A stretch of 6,135 bases of DNA, taken from contig JAQVHC010000074.1 in NCBI GenBank assembly GCA_028696435.1, positions 1 to 6,135 on the forward strand, written 5' to 3'. Origin of the DNA: Actinomycetota bacterium (GTDB lineage Bacteria > Actinomycetota > Humimicrobiia > Humimicrobiales > Humimicrobiaceae). The notes beneath the pieces were generated by a model, which did not search any database, was not told the DNA's origin, and saw only the letters and a program-made list of their open reading frames with translations. The translations under genes were made by a program, and so were the position numbers. Below, in pieces: positions 1 to 5,559 of the stretch; the first letter of the stretch is position 1, and the number at the start of each line of letters is the position of its first letter.

Positions 1-98
1 GTAAGTGTAATCACTGCCACATAGGTGATAAGCTGGTTTGTGTCGATGGTCCTGTATTCAGTTTATGGGAAATAAAGAATTTAAAGGAGGCTATATAA
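1..98 (+). CDS. hydG: hydrogenase gamma subunit (FAD/NAD(P)-binding, PyrK-like), C-terminal end only
   Basis: This is the 3' end of a gene entering from the left edge. The frame starting at base 3 gives 31 residues before a TAA at 96-98. The fragment begins KCNHCHIGDKLVC and continues through DGPVFS. This matches the C-terminal [2Fe-2S] loop of the gamma subunit of group 3b hydrogenases and of related PyrK-type electron-transfer subunits, with spacing C-x2-C-x7-C; the first ligand cysteine should lie just upstream, outside the window. In the family, an N-terminal FAD/NAD(P)H-binding reductase domain passes electrons between pyridine nucleotide and the iron-sulfur chain. The stop codon directly abuts the ATG of the next gene, and the ribosome-binding site of that gene lies inside this coding region, so the two are probably translationally coupled. 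The symbol follows Pyrococcus naming and is not the radical-SAM HydG of [FeFe] hydrogenase. Only about a tenth of the expected protein is visible. Confidence 0.82.
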   Translation, partial: KCNHCHIGDKLVCVDGPVFSLWEIKNLKEAI

Positions 99-854
99 AT
101 GAGTAAGCCGAAAGTAGGTATTTTTGGGTTTACAGGCTGTGGTGGCTGTCAGCTGGAGATATTAAATCTCGAGGATCAGCTACTTGACCTGGTAAGTGCA
201 GTTGAAATTGTGCATTTTACAGAAGCTATCACAGAACACAGTGATAATTATGAAATAGCTCTTATTGAAGGTTCAGTTACCACGGAGCATGATATTGAGA
301 GAGTCAAAAAGATAGGAGATATTGCAAAAATAATAGTGGCAGTAGGCTCCTGTGCTGTTAATGGTGGATTAAATTGTCTAAAGAATTTATATGGTGTAGA
401 GAGGGCAAAGGAACTTGTCTATGGTGATAAAAAAGACTGGATAGATTCCATAGAGGTAAAACCGATTGATGAATACGTCAGAGTTGATTATTATGCAAGA
501 GGGTGCCCGCCAAACAGATTAGAGATTGTAGATATAATAAGGTCCTTAATTATAGGGAGAAAGCCTGAAATACCCAATTACCCTGTGTGTGTTGAATGTA
601 AAAGAAATGGGAATACCTGTGTATATGATTTTGGAATAACATGCCTTGGTCCTGTTACAAGAGCAGGATGCAATTCAAGATGCCCCAGTAGCGGAACTGG
701 ATGTGAGAGTTGCAGGGGTTTGATTGATGATCCAAATATAAATGCACAGAAAGATTTGCTGGCAGAATATGGTCTTACCGTTGAAGATATTATCAGTCAA
801 TTTAATCTTTATAATGCATGCAAAAAAGTGATAGCAAAGGAAAATAAAAAATAA
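99..854 (+). CDS. hydD: [NiFe]-hydrogenase small (delta) subunit, group 3b type
   Basis: This is the electron-transferring small subunit of a cytoplasmic [NiFe] hydrogenase, 251 residues. The N-terminal flavodoxin-like half carries the proximal [4Fe-4S] ligands C14 and C17 (TGCGGCQ), C85 (VGSCAVNGG) and C136 (RGCPPN). The C-terminal half carries eight more cysteines (164, 167, 174, 182, 191, 195, 202, 205) in the CVECK and CLGPVTRAGC context, enough for medial and distal [4Fe-4S] clusters. Three clusters and this length fit the delta subunit of sulfhydrogenase-type enzymes. The small subunit of group 3d (HoxY) is shorter and has a single cluster. There is no twin-arginine signal peptide, so the protein should stay in the cytoplasm. 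The ATG is well placed, with AAGGAGG at 84-90 eight bases upstream. It directly follows the gamma subunit stop and precedes the large subunit by 22 bp, consistent with a gamma-delta-alpha operon. FrhG/MvhG-type subunits of group 3a/3c are the nearest alternative, but the gamma-like neighbour argues against them. Confidence 0.95.
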   Translation: MSKPKVGIFGFTGCGGCQLEILNLEDQLLDLVSAVEIVHFTEAITEHSDNYEIALIEGSVTTEHDIERVKKIGDIAKIIVAVGSCAVNGGLNCLKNLYGVERAKELVYGDKKDWIDSIEVKPIDEYVRVDYYARGCPPNRLEIVDIIRSLIIGRKPEIPNYPVCVECKRNGNTCVYDFGITCLGPVTRAGCNSRCPSSGTGCESCRGLIDDPNINAQKDLLAEYGLTVEDIISQFNLYNACKKVIAKENKK

Positions 855-876
855 ATAATTCTGGAGGTTTAATATA

Positions 877-2178
877 ATGGTAAATAATTTAAATATAGAA
901 GTTTCACCTGTATCAAGGGTTGAGGGGCATGGTGATCTGGTAATAAATATAAAAGATAAAAAAATTGAAAAATTAATATTTAGAATACCGGAATCACCAA
1001 GGTTTTTTGAAGCAATGCTTGTTGGAAGAAAATATGATGAGCCCTCGCATATAACTTCAAGAATATGCGGAATCTGTTCGGTAGCACATACCTTTGCATC
1101 TATTAAAGCAACTGAGAGGGCTATGGGAATAAAACCAACAGAGCAAACAATAAATTTAAGAAGACTTATATATCACCATGAAAATATTCAGAGCAACGTA
1201 CTACATGTATATTTTCTGGCAGCTCCTGATTTTTTTGGTACTGGAAGCGTAATCTCACTTGCTGAGACTCATCCTGAAGTTGTGGATATTGCACTCAGAA
1301 CAAAAAAGATGGCAAATGATATGGTTAGAATTATAGGAGGCAGGGCAGTCCACCCTATAAGAACTGTAGTAGGCGGGTTTACAAAATTACCAACCGAACA
1401 GGAAATGCTTGAAATGAGAAAAATGCTTGAAGGTGCTTATCCCGATCTTGAGAAATCTCTTGAAATTTTAAAGACGATAAATATTCCTGATTTTGAAAGA
1501 GAGACAGAATATATATCATTAAGTAATTCTTATGAGTATGCTCTTTATGATGGCAATATTAAATCAACAGATGGCTGGGAAATAGATTGTCAGGATTATC
1601 TTGATAAAATAAGCGAAGAAGTAGTCCAGCATTCAACTGCAAAACACTGTCGTGCAAACAGAGATTCATATATGGTGGGTGCACTGGCAAGATTTAATAA
1701 CAACTATGATAAACTTACAGATAATGCTAAAAAATATGCTGAAGAGCTGGGACTTAAAGCTCCGTGTTATAATGCTTTTATGAACAATATCGCCCAGTTT
1801 GTCGAGGTTGTCCACAGTGTAGATGATAGTATAAGATTAATTGATAAAATTCTCGAGGATGGCCTGGATGAAGAAAAAGCAATGGTAGATATAAAGCCAC
1901 GTGCAGGGAGAGGTGTTGGTGTTGTGGAAGCACCAAGAGGCCTGCTAATACATGATTATACGTATAATAAAGACGGAAGAGTTGAGAAAGCTAATTTAAT
2001 AATTCCGACAAATATGAACTTTGCTAATATAGAAAATGATATGAAGGCACTTGTTCCTGAAATAATAGATAAAAGTGAAGACGAAATTAGATTTGCCTGT
2101 GAGATGCTGATAAGAGCTTATGACCCCTGCATATCCTGTTCCACACACATGCTGGATGTAAAACTCATAAATAAATAA
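877..2178 (+). CDS. hydA: [NiFe]-hydrogenase large (alpha, catalytic) subunit, group 3b type
   Basis: This catalytic subunit holds the Ni-Fe(CN)2CO centre that splits or forms H2. It has 433 residues, a normal length for group 3. The visible signatures are the N-terminal VSPVSRVEGHG motif (residues 9-19, E17 conserved), the first nickel-binding motif RICGICSVAH (C64, C67), the EAPRG motif (351-355), and the C-terminal motif DPCISCSTH (C418, C421, H424). Nine residues (MLDVKLINK) follow H424. In this family such a tail is removed by a dedicated endopeptidase after nickel insertion, so the encoded protein is a precursor, and the endopeptidase gene lies just downstream. The ribosome-binding site GGAGG at 863-867 supports the ATG. 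No signal peptide or membrane segment is present. The adjacent delta and gamma genes point to an NAD(P)-linked bidirectional hydrogenase, which in some archaea also reduces sulfur or polysulfide. The symbol follows Pyrococcus usage and is unrelated to [FeFe]-hydrogenase HydA. Confidence 0.96.
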   Translation: MVNNLNIEVSPVSRVEGHGDLVINIKDKKIEKLIFRIPESPRFFEAMLVGRKYDEPSHITSRICGICSVAHTFASIKATERAMGIKPTEQTINLRRLIYHHENIQSNVLHVYFLAAPDFFGTGSVISLAETHPEVVDIALRTKKMANDMVRIIGGRAVHPIRTVVGGFTKLPTEQEMLEMRKMLEGAYPDLEKSLEILKTINIPDFERETEYISLSNSYEYALYDGNIKSTDGWEIDCQDYLDKISEEVVQHSTAKHCRANRDSYMVGALARFNNNYDKLTDNAKKYAEELGLKAPCYNAFMNNIAQFVEVVHSVDDSIRLIDKILEDGLDEEKAMVDIKPRAGRGVGVVEAPRGLLIHDYTYNKDGRVEKANLIIPTNMNFANIENDMKALVPEIIDKSEDEIRFACEMLIRAYDPCISCSTHMLDVKLINK

Positions 2179-2184
2179 AATCTA

Positions 2185-2220
2185 TAATATAAAGAAGTTA
2201 ATTGGTAATATAAAGAAGTT
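2185..2220. repeat. two-copy 15-bp direct repeat with 21-bp period
   Basis: The 15-mer TAATATAAAGAAGTT occurs at 2185-2199 and again at 2206-2220. Extending each copy to 21 bases (second copy through 2226) gives 18 of 21 identical positions, because both continue to TGG. The start-to-start distance of 21 bp is about two helical turns, so both copies would face the same side of the DNA. This could be a paired protein-binding site, or simply a slippage duplication in AT-rich DNA just seven bases after the large subunit stop codon. Confidence 0.85.
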
Positions 2221-2341
2221 TGCTGGAGGTTATAGGAGATATTTGTGTATTTTTCATGATTTTAGACTAACAGTTTTAATTCCGGTTAAATGTATAAGTG
2301 TTTAAAATTTTTATAAGCGGTCAAAAAGTTCAATGTAATTG

Positions 2342-2368
2342 GGAACAATTATTATAAATAATTATTCC
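2342..2368. repeat. 27-bp AT-rich inverted repeat
   Basis: Arms GGAACAATTATT (2342-2353) and AATAATTATTCC (2357-2368) are complementary at 11 of 12 positions around a three-base centre, ATA. As RNA it would form a weak, AU-dominated hairpin, and it is not followed by a T-run in either direction, so it is a poor intrinsic terminator. As DNA it could serve as an operator for a dimeric regulator. It sits about 130 bp upstream of the endopeptidase start. Function is not established. Confidence 0.6.
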
Positions 2369-2411
2369 TGAATATCTGGGTAATTCTTCCATATCTTGCT
2401 TTAAAAATCTA

Positions 2412-2440
2412 TTGAATATAAAATTAAAGGAAGTTATCTT
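2412..2440 (+). promoter_or_regulatory. weak candidate promoter for the endopeptidase gene
   Basis: TTGAAT (2412-2417) and TATCTT (2435-2440) are separated by 17 bases and each matches four of six positions of the sigma-70 consensus. The position, about 60 bp before the endopeptidase start and after a long gap, suits a separate promoter. In DNA this AT-rich such matches arise readily by chance, so this is a suggestion only. Confidence 0.2.
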
Positions 2441-2501
2441 TTAAATCTTTAATTTCTTTCATAAGAAATACATTATTCTAAAAAATAATTTACATAATGG
2501 T

Positions 2502-2969
2502 ATGTTGACTGCGGAAGATATAAAAATAATTGGTTTTGGGAATAAATATAGATCAGATGATGGCATAGGTATAAGAGTAATAGAAGAAATTAAAAAGCTG
2601 GATTCTTTTAAAGATATAGATGTTATTGATGGCGGAACATCCGGAGTTGATCTATTATTTCTGGCAAGAAGCTGTAAAAAAATAATTATAGTAGATGCAT
2701 TAGATGTTGGCATTGATACAGATGATGTAATTTGCATAAAAGTAGATGATATTGAAGAATTTTTAAAGAAAGATTGTAAAAGCCTATCTCTCCACGATTT
2801 AAATCTATCTGATATTTTAAAATTAATCAGAACATTAAAAATAGATGTTGACATAATAATTATAGGTATTAAACCAGTAAATATGGACTTTGGTGAAAAT
2901 CTTTCTCCGGAAATAGAAAGAAAAATTCCGCAGATAATTTCAATGGTAGAAGAAGAAATTCAAATATAG
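2502..2969 (+). CDS. hydrogenase maturation endopeptidase (HyaD/HybD/HycI family)
   Basis: This 155-residue protein of the peptidase M52 family should remove the C-terminal tail of the hydrogenase large subunit once nickel is in place. It begins with the family motif IIGFGNKYRSDDGIG (residues 9-23). The three expected nickel-sensing residues are visible by motif position: acidic D20 in SDDG, D65 in IVDALD, and H98 in SLHDL. The C-terminal GIKPVNMDFG...LSPEIE segment (122-139) is also typical. Its likely substrate is the nine-residue tail encoded upstream on the same strand. ATG at 2502 gives a family-normal N-terminus, but no good ribosome-binding site precedes it. An overlapping ATG at 2497 hits a stop after three codons, and there is no other ATG, GTG or TTG between the in-frame stop at 2442-2444 and 2502. 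The 323-bp gap before it suggests its own promoter or a long untranslated leader. The family is certain, but I do not assign a symbol because the paralogues differ mainly in substrate. Confidence 0.92.
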   Translation: MLTAEDIKIIGFGNKYRSDDGIGIRVIEEIKKLDSFKDIDVIDGGTSGVDLLFLARSCKKIIIVDALDVGIDTDDVICIKVDDIEEFLKKDCKSLSLHDLNLSDILKLIRTLKIDVDIIIIGIKPVNMDFGENLSPEIERKIPQIISMVEEEIQI

Positions 2970-2984
2970 AAGAAATTCAAATAT
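2951..2984. repeat. perfect 17-bp tandem duplication across the endopeptidase stop codon
   Basis: The 17-mer AGAAGAAATTCAAATAT is present twice back to back (2951-2967 and 2968-2984), followed by four more matching bases. The endopeptidase stop TAG (2967-2969) is formed at the junction of the two copies. A single copy followed by the present downstream AGAA would give the same last residues and the same TAG, so the duplication is coding-neutral. Replication slippage is the simplest origin. Confidence 0.9.
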
Positions 2985-3022
2985 AGAAAAAGCAGGATAT
3001 TATATCATACGATAGTGAGTAG

Positions 3023-3051
3023 TAATAATCTTAAATTTCTTAATAATCTTA
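3023..3051. repeat. 11-bp direct repeat in the convergent intergenic region
   Basis: TAATAATCTTA occurs at 3023-3033 and 3041-3051 (18-bp period). A second short repeat, TTAAAGCAT, occurs at 3053-3061 and 3106-3114. Both lie in the 154-bp gap between the convergent endopeptidase and hypE genes, where transcription from both sides should stop. I see only small stems there (for example AGATAT at 3077-3082 against ATATCT at 3095-3100) and no convincing GC stem with a T-run. Confidence 0.55.
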
Positions 3052-3123
3052 CTTAAAGCATACCTGCGGGATCAGAAGATATTGCATTAACATTATATCT
3101 AATAATTAAAGCATGTACTGTTT

Positions 3124-4218
3124 TTAACATATTCTGGGGAGCTGTTCGGCAAAGGCGAGATCAAGGATTCTCTTTGTGCCGATTTTTGTGATCAGGGTAA
3201 CATTACCGGAGTCTTTTTGAGTTTTACTGGATTTTCCTGTTACCTCGCCTATTATACAGCTGTCTTTTCCGTACTTATTTTTTTTCATCACATCGAGAAC
3301 TATATCAGCATCATTTTTATCTACAAAAACAACCATTTTCCCTTCATTTGCAATATAAAGAGGGTCAAGTCCCAGGAACTCGCAAATTCCTTTTACCTCT
3401 TTTTTAACAGGTATGCTATTTTCATATATATTAATGTTAGTTCCTGAAGATTTTGCAAGTTCCACCAGAATAGAAGCAAGCCCGCCTCTGGTAGCGTCTC
3501 TTAATGCATGAATTTTTCCTGATACCGATGTAATATCTTTAATAAGAGATGAAAGAGGAGAGCAGTCACTAACAATACTGGTTTTAAAATCAAATCCTTT
3601 TCTACTACTGATTATTGCTGCCCCATGTTCGCCGATGCCTCCATTTATAAGAATAGCATCACCCGGCTTTATATTATAAGGAGATATTTCTAAATTATCA
3701 GGAATAAACCCCAATCCTGAAGTGTTAATGTATATCTTATCAACACTTCCTTTTTCAACAACTTTAGTATCACCGGTAACAATACTCAATCCTGTTTCAT
3801 TTAAAACTTTTTTTATTGAAGACAGAATTTCTTTAAAATCAGAAATCGGAAAACTTTCTTCAATGATAAATGACAGACTTAATGCGGCAGGCGTACAGCC
3901 AGTAGTGACAAGGTCGTTTATAGTACCACAGATGCTCAATTTCCCGATATCGCCACCCGGAAAAAAAATGGGATTTACTACAAAACTATCAGTAGTAAAG
4001 GCAATTTTGCAATTATCGGTATATCCATCTAAAACAGCGCTATCTTCAAGCTTGTTTAAAATTTTATTTCCAAGGTATTTAAGGATAAGGTCATTTATAA
4101 GCTCATTAGTTTTAATTCCACCGTCACCGTGGGATAGCTGGATGACTTTGTCTTTAAATAAAGTCTCTCCGGTTTTTGCATTTTCTTTATTAATTGTTTT
4201 ATCTTTTTTTGCTGTCAT
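3124..4218 (-). CDS. hypE: hydrogenase maturation protein HypE (carbamoyl dehydratase)
   Basis: HypE takes a carbamoyl group from HypF onto its C-terminal cysteine and dehydrates it with ATP to a thiocyanate, the source of the cyanide ligands of the active-site iron. This protein has 364 residues and ends in PRIC, with the acceptor cysteine C364 as the last residue, exactly as required. PurM/AIR synthase-like motifs are visible: SHGDGG (29-34), TTDSFVV (75-81), GGDIGKL (88-94), CGTINDL (97-103), VTGDTKVV (147-154) and RDATRGGLA (240-248). The N-terminus is longer than usual: the conserved core starts at about residue 24, after a polar Lys/Asn/Thr-rich stretch. No alternative ATG, GTG or TTG lies between the annotated ATG and SHGDGG, so the extension looks real even though no ribosome-binding site precedes the start. 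It is 45 bp downstream of hypD on the same strand, the last visible gene of the hypF-C-D-E run, and it converges on the endopeptidase gene. Confidence 0.96.
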   Translation of the reverse strand: MTAKKDKTINKENAKTGETLFKDKVIQLSHGDGGIKTNELINDLILKYLGNKILNKLEDSAVLDGYTDNCKIAFTTDSFVVNPIFFPGGDIGKLSICGTINDLVTTGCTPAALSLSFIIEESFPISDFKEILSSIKKVLNETGLSIVTGDTKVVEKGSVDKIYINTSGLGFIPDNLEISPYNIKPGDAILINGGIGEHGAAIISSRKGFDFKTSIVSDCSPLSSLIKDITSVSGKIHALRDATRGGLASILVELAKSSGTNINIYENSIPVKKEVKGICEFLGLDPLYIANEGKMVVFVDKNDADIVLDVMKKNKYGKDSCIIGEVTGKSSKTQKDSGNVTLITKIGTKRILDLAFAEQLPRIC

Positions 4219-4263
4219 ATCAATTTTTTAAATAAATTTTCAATCTATGTATATTATTAAAAA

Positions 4264-5334
4264 TCATGCTTTTAGTTTCTCATACCTGTAATAAGCTGCG
4301 CACGAACCTTCGCTTGAAACCATACACGGGCCAACAGGGCTATCGGGTCTGCAGACTTTTGAAAATAATTTACACTCAAAAGGTTTTTTTATACCCTTTA
4401 AAACATCCCCGCACCGGCATCCCGGTGGTTCTTTTGATTTAATTTTTTTTACAGGAAAATGAATTTTTGCATCAAATCTTAAAAAATCTTCTTTAAGTTT
4501 TAATCCGCTATCAGGAATATTACCAAGCCCTCTCCATACTGAATCAGTTTTATCAAATACTTCGTATATTAACTTTATTGCAGCAGGGTTTCCTTCTTCT
4601 CTTACCACTCTATTATATTGAATCTGAACATCGTATCTATCGTCTTTTATCTGTTTTATTATCATATCTATAGATTCAAGTATATCGAAGGGTTCAAACC
4701 CGCTTATTACACAGGGAACCCTGTATTTTTCCGCAATTGATTTATAAGGGATACTTCCAATAATGGCAGAAACATGTCCGGGACACAGAAAAGCATCTAT
4801 TTTCACGTGCTCGTCTTTAAGGAGGGTTTCAAGAGCTTCAGGAATAAGTTTATGGACGTTATAAATAAAAAAATTATTGATTTTTTCCGTGTAAGCTCTT
4901 TTTATAATAACAGAGGTCAGGGGTATTGTGGTTTCAAACCCAATAGCCAGAAGGATAACCTTTCTGGATGGATTTTTTTTTGCGAAATTCAGAGCGTCTG
5001 AAGGAGAATAACAGATTTTTATATCTTTCCCTTCTGATTTTTTATCATAAAGACTTGATTTGCTTCCCGGTACGTGTAGCATATCACCAAATGTAAATAA
5101 TGATATGTCATAATTTTCTGTAATTTCAAGAATTGTATCTATGTCGGAAGCAGGTGTAACACATACAGGACAGCCGGGCCCGCTTATTAAATTTATAGTT
5201 TCTGGAATAATCTGTCTTAATCCATACCGTGAGATAACCATTGTATGGGTTCCGCATACCTCCATTATGCTAACACCATCAGATGCCCTGCTTTTATTTA
5301 AAGATTCAACTATATATTTAATGTTTTTGTCCAT
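4264..5334 (-). CDS. hypD: hydrogenase maturation protein HypD (Fe(CN)2CO assembly scaffold)
   Basis: HypD is the iron-sulfur protein that, with HypC, builds the Fe(CN)2CO unit. Using the ATG at 5334 the protein has 356 residues. Motifs in order are MEVCGTHTM (C27, the cysteine close to HypC Cys2 in known complexes), GPGCPVC (C55, C58), AIGFETT (about 130-136), CPGHVS (C184), SGFEPFD (about 211-217), and a C-terminal cysteine-rich region GCRCGDVLKG...FECK...VCRPDSPVGPC...GSC (306, 308, 321, 328, 337, 345) that binds the [4Fe-4S] cluster. Two upstream in-frame starts are possible: ATG at 5346 (+4 residues) and TTG at 5361 (+9 residues). None has a clear Shine-Dalgarno sequence. I chose 5334 because it is an ATG, gives the smallest overlap with hypC (17 bp), and starts at the first likely helix. 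The overlap suggests translational coupling with hypC. The function is certain, and the exact start is uncertain by up to nine codons. Confidence 0.95.
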   Translation of the reverse strand: MDKNIKYIVESLNKSRASDGVSIMEVCGTHTMVISRYGLRQIIPETINLISGPGCPVCVTPASDIDTILEITENYDISLFTFGDMLHVPGSKSSLYDKKSEGKDIKICYSPSDALNFAKKNPSRKVILLAIGFETTIPLTSVIIKRAYTEKINNFFIYNVHKLIPEALETLLKDEHVKIDAFLCPGHVSAIIGSIPYKSIAEKYRVPCVISGFEPFDILESIDMIIKQIKDDRYDVQIQYNRVVREEGNPAAIKLIYEVFDKTDSVWRGLGNIPDSGLKLKEDFLRFDAKIHFPVKKIKSKEPPGCRCGDVLKGIKKPFECKLFSKVCRPDSPVGPCMVSSEGSCAAYYRYEKLKA

Positions 5335-5542
5335 CAAAATATTCATTAAAGTAGTTTTCAATATTTGCTGCTTCTTTTTTATCTATAATCTGTATGGCGA
5401 ATCCGGCATGAACTATGACATAATCTCCTTTTACTGCGTCTGGAACAAGGGTTATATCAACTTCTTTTTTAATTCCCATACTCTCAACTTCTGCAAGATT
5501 TTTATTTATTTTTATTATCTTTGCCGGTATAGCAAGACACAT
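5318..5542 (-). CDS. hypC: hydrogenase maturation chaperone HypC
   Basis: HypC is a small chaperone (74 residues, normal length) of the HypC/HybG/HupF family. It binds the iron centre with HypD and delivers it to the large subunit precursor. It begins with the diagnostic MCLAIPAKI, so Cys2, the essential iron/HypD ligand, is present. A second conserved motif, GDYVIVHAGFAI with H45, lies at 39-50. The start is supported by a strong ribosome-binding site: GGGAGGT on the - strand at 5547-5553, about five bases upstream. It begins 17 bp after the hypF stop, and its last 17 bases overlap the start of hypD, making hypF-hypC-hypD a compact transcriptional unit. The last dozen or so residues are acidic/aromatic and not conserved in the family. 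Confidence 0.96.
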   Translation of the reverse strand: MCLAIPAKIIKINKNLAEVESMGIKKEVDITLVPDAVKGDYVIVHAGFAIQIIDKKEAANIENYFNEYFDGQKH

Positions 5543-5559
5543 AAAGACCTCCCTTTAAT

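Larger units (their letters stand above)
2179..2501. other. AT-rich intergenic gap between the large subunit and endopeptidase genes
   Basis: This 323-bp gap holds no supportable gene. It contains a 21-bp-phased direct repeat just after the large subunit stop, a Shine-Dalgarno-like TGGAGG near 2223-2228 that no real reading frame follows, a 27-bp AT-rich palindrome, and a weak promoter-like pair before the endopeptidase (the repeat, palindrome and promoter pair have their own entries). On the - strand two very short frames touch each other: 2330-2392 (20 residues beginning MEELPRYSG) and 2311-2361 (ending NYIELFDRL before TAA). They could be remnants of a decayed gene, but they are too short to assign. 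No tRNA, riboswitch or strong GC-rich terminator hairpin is apparent. Confidence 0.6.

Noticed and set aside
99..2178. Assignment as HoxYH (group 3d) or MvhGA/FrhGA (group 3c/3a)
   Set aside because: The small subunit is too long and has too many cluster cysteines for HoxY, and the upstream PyrK-like tail does not fit the Mvh/Frh gene order.
2223..2270. Ribosome-binding-like TGGAGG in the gap as the start of a small gene
   Set aside because: The GTG and ATG codons that follow lead to frames of only a few codons before a stop.
2459..2854. 131-codon open frame on the - strand antisense to the endopeptidase
   Set aside because: It lies over a gene with clear family motifs, has low-complexity Ser/Ile/Phe-rich content typical of the complement of AT-rich coding DNA, and no recognisable domain.
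3077..3100. Hairpin as an intrinsic terminator for the convergent genes
   Set aside because: Only six AT-rich base pairs around a 12-base loop, with no T-run following on either strand.
3722..4231. 169-codon open frame on the + strand across hypE
   Set aside because: It is the antisense shadow of the well-conserved hypE reading frame, with no family signature of its own.
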